Source: Oscillibacter hominis
Lineage (GTDB): Bacteria; Bacillota; Clostridia; Oscillospirales; Oscillospiraceae
Length of the DNA: 64,000 nucleotides
Direction: 5' to 3'
Assembly (NCBI RefSeq): GCF_014334055.1
Contig: NZ_CP060490.1
Span: 930,001 to 994,000, forward strand
Notes under the pieces: generated by a model
Databases searched by the model: none
Seen by the model: the letters and a program-made list of their open reading frames with translations, nothing else
Told to the model about the DNA's origin: nothing
Position numbers and translations under genes: made by a program
Shown: piece after piece, positions 51,211-58,064 of the stretch
Layout: the number at the start of each line of letters is the position of its first letter
Numbering within the stretch: position 1 is the stretch's first letter

Positions 51211-51834
51211 TTATTTATAGAGCTTGTCATGGTAATAGCCCTGCGCCAGATAAATGGGCGCCAACGGATTGTGCCCGGTGACCCGGTCCTTGACCGCCAA
51301 AATGGTGACAGGCGCTTCAAGATACTTGAGTGCCAGTGTATCGTGGCCCACACAAAGTCCTAAAAGGAGATTGAAGTCAGTCCCCTCAGCATTCATCGCC
51401 ATGGCCTGCCCAATTGGATTGCACATGATCTCATCACTGCACCCGACAATCTTTTGATCATCGCTGATCCCTACAAAGCTCTTGGGGAAGGCGCCATTTT
51501 TGCATATGACGGACACAACCTCCAATCCGCGATGCTCCAAGATTTTCTGGACTTCATTGGCTTCACGTATCAGACCCATGCAAAAAAGCAACCCGATTTT
51601 TCGGTATTGCATTTTTTCAATAAAGTCCAAAATTTCCTCAATTCGTGTCTTCTTTCCATATCCCTCCGCCTCGACCAGAGCGGCATTGTGCGCGATTTGA
51701 TAGTTTTCTTCTTCCTGAAACGCTTGTCCGCATTTCTCCTGGAGTTCTTTTGACAGGCTGGGACATACCGCCAAGGTTTTGCTCAGATCCCCCTGCGTAC
51801 ATCCCTGCGCGCCACATTTTGCACATTGAAACAT
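51211..51834 (-). CDS. DUF1847 cysteine-rich metal-binding protein
   Basis: 207 residues. The N-terminal cysteine motif CAKCGAQGC and later cysteines (AVCPSL, EKCG, GLLFCMG, CSDEIMCNPIGQA, LGLCVGHD) fit the DUF1847 family, annotated as metal-binding; the function is unknown. GGAGGG precedes the ATG. It is the last gene of a minus-strand run after an aminotransferase-like gene and an amino-acid ABC importer, so it may act on the same amino acid or its sulfur. More AT-rich than the housekeeping genes. Confidence 0.85.
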   Translation of the reverse strand: MFQCAKCGAQGCTQGDLSKTLAVCPSLSKELQEKCGQAFQEEENYQIAHNAALVEAEGYGKKTRIEEILDFIEKMQYRKIGLLFCMGLIREANEVQKILEHRGLEVVSVICKNGAFPKSFVGISDDQKIVGCSDEIMCNPIGQAMAMNAEGTDFNLLLGLCVGHDTLALKYLEAPVTILAVKDRVTGHNPLAPIYLAQGYYHDKLYK

Positions 51835-51855
51835 GATATTGCACCCTCCCGTTTT

Positions 51856-53031
51856 TTATGTTCTCCACGCTTTGTATCCGTTCTGGATTCGTTCCAACGC
51901 CTGCAGTAAAGTGGCTTTTTGTGTTGCAATGTTGATTCTTAAAAAGCCCTTTCCGGCCGCTCCGTACATACTGCCATCATTAAGACGCACGCCCCAGCCG
52001 GTGAACAGGTTCAGAAGCTCTTCCTGCGTCAGCCCCCAGGCCCGGCAGTCCAGCCACAGAAGGTAGGTGCCCTCCGGCTCTATCAGCTTAATCTCCGGCA
52101 TGACCTCACTCAGGAAATCCCTTATTGTCCGGATGTTTTCCCACAAATAGTTGGTTTCCTGGTCCACATAGTCCTCGCACTCCGTATAGGCAGCTATGAG
52201 CGCCTCGGTTCCCATAAAATTATAATCAAAATGAAACTGATTGTAAACCCGGTCGTAGGCCTTCCGGAGTTCAGGATTGGGGAGCAACACATATGCGGAA
52301 TAAAAGCCGGCCAGGTTGAACGTTTTACCGGGGCCGCTCATGACAATGGCATAGTCGTCTGCTCCGGGAATCGATAAGATGGGTAGAAATTTATGATCCC
52401 CATAGGTGATATCGCCGTGTATCTCATCGCTGACCAGTAGGACTTGATTCTCTTTGCAGATATTGCAGAGCCTGGACAGCTCCACCTCAGTCCAAACTCT
52501 CCCCACTGGATTGTGGGGATTACAAATTAGCAGTGCGCGTACCTCCGGGCGCTTTGCTTTCTCCTCCAGATCGCTCCAGTTGATCCCGTATCTCCCGGCT
52601 TGGAGCTGTAGATCGCTGCTGATGACCTTGCGGTCCATGTTTTCCGTTATGATCCGGAAATTGTGATAGACCGGTTCCTGAATGAGAACGGTGTCCCCGG
52701 GAGAGGTCAAAGCAAGAAGCAGCATCCACAAAGCGCCAGGCATAATCCCCTGGGCCGGCCGGATCACTGCAGGGTCAAGCACAAGACCGTGCCGCTTTTC
52801 ATACCATCCCGCCACCGCCGACTGAAACCGTTTACGGGGAAATGCGCCGTATGCATAGACACCGAATTCGGCTTTTTGGCGGACTGCCCGTATCACCGGG
52901 TCTGGCGCCTTAAAGTCGGTATCCGCGACACCCAGCGGGATCAGCTCTCCACCTTTGCCCTCCACATCCCATTTATAAGAATCGCTCCCAATTCGGTTTA
53001 CAGGCTCATCAAAATCGTAACGCTTGTCCAT
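51856..53031 (-). CDS. MalY/PatB-type PLP enzyme (cystathionine beta-lyase/aminotransferase)
   Basis: 391-residue fold-type I PLP enzyme. The cofactor lysine is in MSGPGKTFNLAGFYSAY. Other family marks are LLICNPHNPVGRVWTEVEL, LLVSDEIHGDITYGDHKF, and an N-terminal WDVEGKGGELIPLGVADTDF typical of MalY/PatB. These proteins commonly cleave C-S bonds of cystathionine or cysteine, though true aminotransferases exist in the family. It starts 3 bases after the ABC ATPase gene, so import and breakdown of one amino acid are probably linked. Confidence 0.88.
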   Translation of the reverse strand: MDKRYDFDEPVNRIGSDSYKWDVEGKGGELIPLGVADTDFKAPDPVIRAVRQKAEFGVYAYGAFPRKRFQSAVAGWYEKRHGLVLDPAVIRPAQGIMPGALWMLLLALTSPGDTVLIQEPVYHNFRIITENMDRKVISSDLQLQAGRYGINWSDLEEKAKRPEVRALLICNPHNPVGRVWTEVELSRLCNICKENQVLLVSDEIHGDITYGDHKFLPILSIPGADDYAIVMSGPGKTFNLAGFYSAYVLLPNPELRKAYDRVYNQFHFDYNFMGTEALIAAYTECEDYVDQETNYLWENIRTIRDFLSEVMPEIKLIEPEGTYLLWLDCRAWGLTQEELLNLFTGWGVRLNDGSMYGAAGKGFLRINIATQKATLLQALERIQNGYKAWRT

Positions 53032-53034
53032 TTT

Positions 53035-53778
53035 CTATTTCACATCCTTGCAGTATGCCAAAAACTGTTTTGTTTTTTCTTCTTTGGCATCTGTGAATAT
53101 TTGCTTGGGGGAGCCCTCTTCCACAATGTGCCCCTGGTCCATGTAGATGATCCGGTCAGCCACTTCCCGGGCGAACCCCATCTCATGGGTTACAATTACC
53201 ATGGTTGTGTTATGCTCCCGGACAATATCCTTGATGACGCCCAGTACCTCTCCTACCAGATACGGATCCAGAGCGCTTGTGGGCTCATCCAAAAGCAGAA
53301 CGTTGGGCTTTAGCGCCATTGCCCGACCGATTGCCACTCTCTGCTGCTGTCCGCCTGAGAGAGTAGAGGGATACGATTCAGCCTTATCGGCCAATCCCAC
53401 TTTTTCCAAAATCTGCATGGCTTCCCTGCGCATTTCGTCCTTGCTTTTTTTCTGCACGATCTCCGGGGCCAGTGCAACGTTGTCCAAGATGGTCTTATTG
53501 CGGAACAGACAGAAATCCTGAAAAATCATCGCGCTTTGTTTTCTGAGCTGATAAACGTCTTTCCTGTGATACTTTTCCGCATCGATTTCCACATTGCCGA
53601 TGCGAATCACTCCCTGGTCCGGTATCTCCAGGAAATTCAGGCAGCGAAGCAGCGTCGACTTTCCGGTTCCGGACGGACCGATGATTGCCGCTACCTCGCC
53701 CTCCTCGATCTCCAGATCGATGCCTTTCAAGACCTCGAGATCACCAAAGCTTTTCTTCAGTCCCTTTACACTGATCAT
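53035..53778 (-). CDS. Polar amino acid ABC transporter ATP-binding protein
   Basis: 247-residue ATPase of the GlnQ/TcyC class. Walker A is [19 protein letters not shown], signature [16 protein letters not shown], Walker [14 protein letters not shown], and the switch histidine is in [12 protein letters not shown]. It drives the importer formed with the permease encoded just upstream (ATGA overlap at 53775-53778) and the lipoprotein at 54523-55374. Confidence 0.95.
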   Translation of the reverse strand: MISVKGLKKSFGDLEVLKGIDLEIEEGEVAAIIGPSGTGKSTLLRCLNFLEIPDQGVIRIGNVEIDAEKYHRKDVYQLRKQSAMIFQDFCLFRNKTILDNVALAPEIVQKKSKDEMRREAMQILEKVGLADKAESYPSTLSGGQQQRVAIGRAMALKPNVLLLDEPTSALDPYLVGEVLGVIKDIVREHNTTMVIVTHEMGFAREVADRIIYMDQGHIVEEGSPKQIFTDAKEEKTKQFLAYCKDVK

Positions 53779-54449
53779 GCTTTCCTCCCCTGTATGCTGA
53801 ACCGTTTTTCCAAATACTTCTGCCCCAGACCGATCACCTTGGAAAGGCAGAAGTAGATCACAAACGCGTCCAGATATGCCTCAAAAAACCTGAATCCGGC
53901 ATTTCCAACCAGTGACGCCTCCCCCATAATTTCCCGGACTCCCAAGGTAAATGCCATGGAGGAATTTTTCAGCAGCGCGATGAAATCATTTGCCAAAACC
54001 GGAACGGCCACCTTTGTCGCCTGGGGAAGGATGATGTGCCACATAACTTGTAAGTCCGTCATACCGACGGCGAGGCCTGCTTCTGTCTGCCCTCTGGGTA
54101 CAGATTCCAACGCGGAGCGCATATTTTCCGTCGTGTAGGCGGAGGCGTTCAAGGCCAGTACCAAAATTGCGGCCGTAATCGGCTGCATCTCCCTGAACAG
54201 CGGGATGATCTGCGCCAGACCGTAATAAATAAAGAACATTTGAGTCAGCAGGGGAGTGCCTCGAAAAAGATCAATATAGGCATTTGCAATGGGCGTCAGT
54301 ACTCTGATTTTATAGTAGCGGATGATTGTAATAAGAAGAGAAAAGACAAGCGTCGCCGCCATTGAGCAAATTGAAATCCACAGCGTTACATGGATATACG
54401 ATAAAATAAGGGGCAACTTTTTCAACGCATAGAGTAAATCAATATTCAT
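53775..54449 (-). CDS. Polar amino acid ABC transporter permease
   Basis: 224-residue HisM/GlnP-type membrane protein with about five helices. The family start [19 protein letters not shown], the block [18 protein letters not shown] and the ATPase-docking loop [17 protein letters not shown] are visible. The ATG at 54449 is preferred to a GTG at 54455 because AGGAGA then has 9 rather than 3 bases of spacing. A hairpin lies between it and the binding-protein gene. Confidence 0.93.
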   Translation of the reverse strand: MNIDLLYALKKLPLILSYIHVTLWISICSMAATLVFSLLITIIRYYKIRVLTPIANAYIDLFRGTPLLTQMFFIYYGLAQIIPLFREMQPITAAILVLALNASAYTTENMRSALESVPRGQTEAGLAVGMTDLQVMWHIILPQATKVAVPVLANDFIALLKNSSMAFTLGVREIMGEASLVGNAGFRFFEAYLDAFVIYFCLSKVIGLGQKYLEKRFSIQGRKA

Positions 54450-54475
54450 GTTCACTTTCTCCTGTGTTGGAACTA

Positions 54476-54513
54476 AAAGAGTGCCCGTTATCCTGAAACG
54501 AACACTCTTTTTG
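54476..54513 (-). terminator. Intercistronic hairpin after the binding-protein gene
   Basis: AAAGAGTG (54476-54483) pairs with CACTCTTT (54503-54510). On the minus strand the 3' arm ends in TTTT. It probably terminates part of the transcripts, giving more binding protein than permease. Confidence 0.6.
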
Positions 54514-54522
54514 TAGTCCCTG

Positions 54523-55374
54523 TTAGATTAACGGCTCATATGCGGCCAAATCCATCTCAAGCCACTTTTCACTGAGCTCCTTCATGGCCCCGTCGTCAAG
54601 CATTTCCTGTGTTGCCTTGGAGAACAGCTCGCAGATTTTTGCAGAACGGGCGTCATCTTTTCTCCAGGGCAGTGCACAGGATGCGCTTTCCACTGTCGGG
54701 CACTCTGCCACCTCAAATCCCACACCCAGGGATTTTGCCTCGACAAATGCTGATACCGGAGATTTGTAGATGATATCCAGTCGTCCTAAGGCAAGATCAT
54801 TGACATAGTTTTCATTGTTGTAGGCCACGATTTCAAAATCCAGGTTCTGATCTTTTTGCAGATTCTCCAATGCCAGAATAGAGTTGCCGCCTCCAGCGAC
54901 ACCGATCTTGTGACCCTCCAGATCCTTGTAGGTTTTGTAGAGGCTTCCGTCGCCCGTTCTCACAATGAAACGGTTTTCATCGTAAATGTACTCTCTCGAA
55001 AAAAGGTACTTTTCCTGCCGCTCCTCATTTGGGAAAATGCAGCAGGCATATGTATCAATCTTACCAGACTCAATCTGACCGAAAACACCGTCCCAGGGAA
55101 CTGCTTTAAATTCGATTTCGAGCCCTGCACGCTCACCAATTTCCTGGATCATTTCTATCTCAAAGCCAGTGGGCTCTCCATTGTCATCCATATAATTAAA
55201 CGGCGGGTAGGTGCCATCGATGCCAACCACTACTGTCCCGATCTCAATTTCCCCTGAAGAACTCCCGGATGCGCCGCCGGCCGAACTGCCTGAAGACGAT
55301 CCGCCTGCCCCGCATGCGGCCAGGCTCAGAGCCATCATCCCAAACATGAGCAATGCCAAAACTTTTTTTTTCAT
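54523..55374 (-). CDS. Amino acid ABC transporter substrate-binding lipoprotein
   Basis: 283-residue family 3 solute-binding protein. The signal peptide ends in LSLAACGAGG (lipobox) and a Gly/Ser linker follows. VVGIDGTYPPFNYMDDNGEP and GFEIEMIQEIGERAGLEIEF are the ligand-lobe blocks. The ligand is a polar amino acid or perhaps cystine given the MalY-type enzyme in the operon, which is inference. The ATG at 55374 follows GGAGGAAAAT; the frame upstream is leader. Confidence 0.93.
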   Translation of the reverse strand: MKKKVLALLMFGMMALSLAACGAGGSSSGSSAGGASGSSSGEIEIGTVVVGIDGTYPPFNYMDDNGEPTGFEIEMIQEIGERAGLEIEFKAVPWDGVFGQIESGKIDTYACCIFPNEERQEKYLFSREYIYDENRFIVRTGDGSLYKTYKDLEGHKIGVAGGGNSILALENLQKDQNLDFEIVAYNNENYVNDLALGRLDIIYKSPVSAFVEAKSLGVGFEVAECPTVESASCALPWRKDDARSAKICELFSKATQEMLDDGAMKELSEKWLEMDLAAYEPLI

Positions 55375-55397
55375 ATTTTCCTCCGTGTTGGTATATT

Positions 55398-55417
55398 TTG
55401 GAACCAACCAGTTCCAA
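55398..55417. promoter_or_regulatory. 20-bp palindrome in the ABC operon leader
   Basis: TTGGAAC-CAACCA-GTTCCAA with perfect 7-bp arms, between the promoter's -10 box and the binding-protein ribosome site. It is a candidate operator overlapping the transcription start. Confidence 0.6.
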
Positions 55418-55423
55418 CTATGG

Positions 55424-55452
55424 ATTATAGCAATAAATACGTATTCTGGGAA
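55424..55452 (-). promoter_or_regulatory. Amino-acid ABC operon promoter
   Basis: On the minus strand TTCCCA (55452-55447), 17-base spacer, TATAAT (55429-55424). The -10 is perfect and the -35 weak. Confidence 0.6.
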
Positions 55453-55577
55453 ATTGTTTATACAGATGAAATAAAGCTATATGATTGCTTTTACCAAACA
55501 TAATCTGCTGATTTACATCCCAATAGGGCACTGCAAAACGGACTGAGAAAGACACGGAGCTTTAGAATTTATGATTA

Positions 55578-55611
55578 AGGAGCGGTTTCGGAATATTCCG
55601 AAACCGCTCCT
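55578..55611. terminator. 34-bp perfect palindrome, probable terminator
   Basis: AGGAGCGGTTTCGGAAT followed by its exact reverse complement with no loop. On the plus strand GTTTTG follows. It lies just past the stop of the ImmA-like gene and upstream of the ABC operon promoter. Poly-T is poor on the minus strand, so a protein-binding or recombination site is an alternative. Confidence 0.55.
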
Positions 55612-55632
55612 GTTTTGAAGTTTATTCAGTTG

Positions 55633-56232
55633 TCAGAACTTATTGGCCTCGATATAGGGCTGGAATTGGGTGAAGACACTGCGCTCCAAAGGAGAGCGCA
55701 GCCAGGCGTTTCGACGGCGCAGCAGCCGCATTCGCTGCGCTCGTACCTGCGCGGCATCCTCAGAGATGTCACACAAGCTGGCGATTTCCTCTGCCGTCTT
55801 TGCGCCGCAGCCCCATAGTACACAGGCGGGTGCCAAAAGGCGGGAGGCAAATACATTGGCATCCCGCTCCTTTTTCGGGTCCGCAGAGGACAGAAGCGCG
55901 CCTTGTGGACAGACATTATTTCCCGTGTGCCCCAACAGGATATGGCCGTACTCGTGGGCCACGGTAAAGCGGGTTCGGTGATGGCTGCAGCGGTCGTTGA
56001 AAAAGACCATCAACTGTCCGGAAGGCGCCTGAAGTGAAAAGCCGTCTGCGGCCAGATATGCTCCAAGGCCCGCTTCAATGATCGGTTCCCGGTTGACTGT
56101 ATATTTGTAGAGACGGATCCCCAGGCGGTTTCCCAGTTCATTGACCTGCACCGGCAGAGAAGAGATTTGGCAGTCGATGAGACACTGCCAACTGGCATCT
56201 CTGGCATCGGTGTACTTTCCGTAGGAACTCAT
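55633..56232 (-). CDS. ImmA/IrrE-type (M78) metallopeptidase
   Basis: 199-residue zinc peptidase. The active site is FTVAHEYGHILLGH (HExxH), and the third ligand region is KKERDANVFASRLLAP. ImmA-type proteases cleave a partner XRE repressor to switch on mobile elements or stress genes; the likely partner is the XRE gene just upstream (33-base gap). The ATG at 56232 is preferred over a TTG at 56241 because GAGGAG then has usable spacing. No recombinase or phage genes are nearby. Confidence 0.88.
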   Translation of the reverse strand: MSSYGKYTDARDASWQCLIDCQISSLPVQVNELGNRLGIRLYKYTVNREPIIEAGLGAYLAADGFSLQAPSGQLMVFFNDRCSHHRTRFTVAHEYGHILLGHTGNNVCPQGALLSSADPKKERDANVFASRLLAPACVLWGCGAKTAEEIASLCDISEDAAQVRAQRMRLLRRRNAWLRSPLERSVFTQFQPYIEANKF

Positions 56233-56265
56233 GTAAAGCAACTCCTCTGAAGTGCTTTGCAGAAC

Positions 56266-56763
56266 TCAAGGCTCTTCATCTGTTTCTTTGGCCTTCAACT
56301 CCAGGATGCGCGCTGCATCCGGAGAAATCTGACCCACTGGGCCGCCCCGGGCGACAATGGGGACATCGTATCCCTGAGGGAAGGGGATTCGCTTCCCGGC
56401 GGAGCGGGAACGGCAGACGGGTTTGGGCGGCTCCTGTGCCTTTTTGAAGGCGATAAAGGCCAGGACCTCCTTTTGTGCATCCGGGGAGAGGGCGTCAAAG
56501 GACAGCAAGAGTTCCGCCTTTTGATCGTCCTTTTGGGGCTTTTCCAAAAGCAGGTCGGAGAGCTCTACATGCAGAAGCTGGAGCAGCTCGCTGAGCTTGT
56601 CCGTCCGGGGAATGTTTTGCCCCGTGCACCAGGCGGACACCGTGCCTTTGGCGACATGGAGCTGCTTAACAATGTCGATCTGTTTGATCGCTCTTTCCGC
56701 CATTACTTGGTTGAGGTTTTTTGCGAAGATCACACACATTTCCCGCTCTGTCAATTCTATCAC
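56266..56763 (-). CDS. XRE-family repressor paired with ImmA-like protease
   Basis: 165 residues. An N-terminal HTH_3 domain (QIDIVKQLHVAKGTVSAWCT) recognises DNA; the C-terminal half is charged and unassigned, ending near ISPDAARILELKAKETDEE. It is probably the repressor of its own promoter and perhaps of the divergent HTH gene, and a substrate of the ImmA-like protease. The start is uncertain: GTG at 56763 is the longest, ATG at 56739 is possible, and neither has a strong ribosome site. Confidence 0.85.
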   Translation of the reverse strand: MIELTEREMCVIFAKNLNQVMAERAIKQIDIVKQLHVAKGTVSAWCTGQNIPRTDKLSELLQLLHVELSDLLLEKPQKDDQKAELLLSFDALSPDAQKEVLAFIAFKKAQEPPKPVCRSRSAGKRIPFPQGYDVPIVARGGPVGQISPDAARILELKAKETDEEP

Positions 56764-56777
56764 CCCGTTTCATATGC

Positions 56778-56806
56778 ATTCTACATGAAAACTGAACAAA
56801 TTGCAA
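56778..56806 (-). promoter_or_regulatory. XRE-immA promoter
   Basis: On the minus strand TTGCAA (56806-56801), 17-base spacer, TAGAAT (56783-56778). One operator arm (AAACTGAAC) lies inside the spacer. Confidence 0.7.
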
Positions 56807-56830
56807 TAGAAATCCAAAAATGTTCAGTTT
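56789..56830. promoter_or_regulatory. Candidate XRE operator (paired inverted half-sites)
   Basis: AAACTGAAC (56789-56797) and GTTCAGTTT (56822-56830) are a perfect 9-bp inverted repeat separated by 24 bases. The first arm sits in the XRE promoter spacer and the second just upstream of its -35, in the divergent control region. Confidence 0.6.
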
Positions 56831-56845
56831 AATTTAAACATCTGC

Positions 56846-56874
56846 TTGACAGATATGGTCGGTTGTCGTATGAT
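56846..56874 (+). promoter_or_regulatory. Promoter of the 64-aa HTH gene
   Basis: TTGACA (56846-56851), 17-base spacer, TATGAT (56869-56874), 33 bases before the start codon. Confidence 0.8.
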
Positions 56875-56876
56875 AA

Positions 56877-56893
56877 GTTCAATTAAAACGAAC
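56877..56893. promoter_or_regulatory. 17-bp site 1 before the small HTH gene
   Basis: GTTCAATTAAAACGAAC: a GTTC...GAAC partial dyad at the expected transcription start. It is repeated with one mismatch at 57104-57120 after the gene. Candidate autoregulatory operator. Confidence 0.6.
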
Positions 56894-56906
56894 GGAGGTG
56901 CGTGAG

Positions 56907-57101
56907 ATGGAGTACAAGATTACGCTCAGGGCGGCGCGGATCAACGCCAATCTGAACCAGTCTGACGTTGCTGCGGAGCTTGGAGTCTCAACAGAATCGG
57001 TTGCAAACTGGGAGCGGGGAAAGGTTCCGCTGAAGGCCACGACCCTGGTGCGGCTGTGCCAATTGTATGGCGTCCCCATTGACAATATTTTGTTGCCATA
57101 A
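56907..57101 (+). CDS. Small XRE-family HTH protein
   Basis: 64-residue protein that is almost only a helix-turn-helix: QSDVAAELGVSTESVANWER is the HTH and YGVPIDNILLP the end helix. The ATG at 56907 follows GGAGG with 8 bases; a GTG at 56898 would overlap the ribosome site. Divergent from the XRE/ImmA pair and flanked by two 17-bp sites, it looks like the second, Cro-like half of a bistable switch, which is inference. Confidence 0.88.
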   Translation: MEYKITLRAARINANLNQSDVAAELGVSTESVANWERGKVPLKATTLVRLCQLYGVPIDNILLP

Positions 57102-57103
57102 TA

Positions 57104-57120
57104 GTTCATTTAAAACGAAC
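57104..57120. promoter_or_regulatory. 17-bp site 2 after the small HTH gene
   Basis: GTTCATTTAAAACGAAC, identical to site 1 except at position 6, beginning 3 bases after the HTH stop. It lies upstream of the 57206 gene and may control it. Confidence 0.55.
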
Positions 57121-57205
57121 GAACTTATGTACGAAGAAGAGATCGCCCTGATGTGCAGTGCGCAAATTGCCGGATCAGCCGATGGGCACTGCGGCGGAAG
57201 ATACA

Positions 57206-57601
57206 ATGGGAGAGAGGAGAATTGACACGGCAGACATAAAAGCAATACAGCTGGAAGGGACGGGGAGCCCAAATGCGGCCACCATGGCCTGTCTACGGCA
57301 GATTCTCTGCCTGGTGCAGGAAACACTGAAGCGGCACGGCAGGCCCGCTGTATGGCCTGTGGGGAAGGGCAGGGGGGCCATGGACGAACCAGACCTTTTA
57401 CAGCTGGCGTTTTGCCTGGATTACATCGCGCAATGCAAAGAGGGGATTGATGCGGTATCCGCAAGGTCCGCATCGGACAGGCTCGGTGAGCAGGAGGCCG
57501 GGCGGATGAGAAAGGCGTTGGGAGAGGCGGAGCGGATGACTGTACGGCTGCTGGTTTCCCTTTTTCAGGAGGAGATATTGGACGAACAGAGAGGGAAGTA
57601 G
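57206..57601 (+). CDS. Helical protein of unknown function
   Basis: 131 residues from the ATG at 57206 (GGCGGAAG six bases before it; in-frame starts at 57158 or 57182 are possible). It is mostly predicted helix (MACLRQILCLVQETLKRHG, MTVRLLVSLFQEEILDEQ) with no membrane segment or known motif. It lies 105 bases after the small HTH gene and behind site 2, so it may be the regulated cargo of the switch. GC content is like the housekeeping genes. Confidence 0.6.
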   Translation: MGERRIDTADIKAIQLEGTGSPNAATMACLRQILCLVQETLKRHGRPAVWPVGKGRGAMDEPDLLQLAFCLDYIAQCKEGIDAVSARSASDRLGEQEAGRMRKALGEAERMTVRLLVSLFQEEILDEQRGK

Positions 57602-57633
57602 GGATTGTAAAAGAGACCCGATCCCATCTGGGA

Positions 57634-57852
57634 TCAGGCCTCTTCTTTGCTCTGCTGATTGACCCACTCCACCGCTTCCGGATAGAACATCCGACGGCCG
57701 TCGGCCTCCAGAACCGGCACGGTGGTGAAGCCCAGCTTGCGCATGGCTTTTGCATCCGTACATTTCTCGTAGGGAATGCCGCTTTTATCCAACAGCTTCT
57801 CCAGAAAAATGCAGTTTGTGCAGTTGAGCGTATACAATGTTGCCTGGCTCAA
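57634..57852 (-). CDS. Small glutaredoxin-like thioredoxin-fold protein
   Basis: 72 residues: LYTLNCTNCIFLEKLLDKSG carries a CxxC redox pair at the position of the glutaredoxin active site, and TTVPVLEADGR supplies the cis-proline (T-V-P). It is a minimal thioredoxin fold, cytoplasmic, and probably a dithiol carrier. A TTG start at 57852 follows AAGGAGG by 8 bases. It is a single gene converging on the 57206 gene. Confidence 0.82.
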   Translation of the reverse strand: MSQATLYTLNCTNCIFLEKLLDKSGIPYEKCTDAKAMRKLGFTTVPVLEADGRRMFYPEAVEWVNQQSKEEA

Positions 57853-58064
57853 AAGAATCCCTCCTTATGCTCTCTGACGGAGCGTCTGCTCCTTCGGAAA
57901 ACGCACAGTAATAGTATGGACGGCTGGATGCGGGTTATACCTAAAAATCGACATTTTTATCAATGAAGGAGAGACCTGTGACAGGCAAACAGAAGCTTCA
58001 GGGCATACAATGAACCAGGCGCGCAATGAAACTGCGCGCAATCATTTGAAAGGAGCTTCACTCC

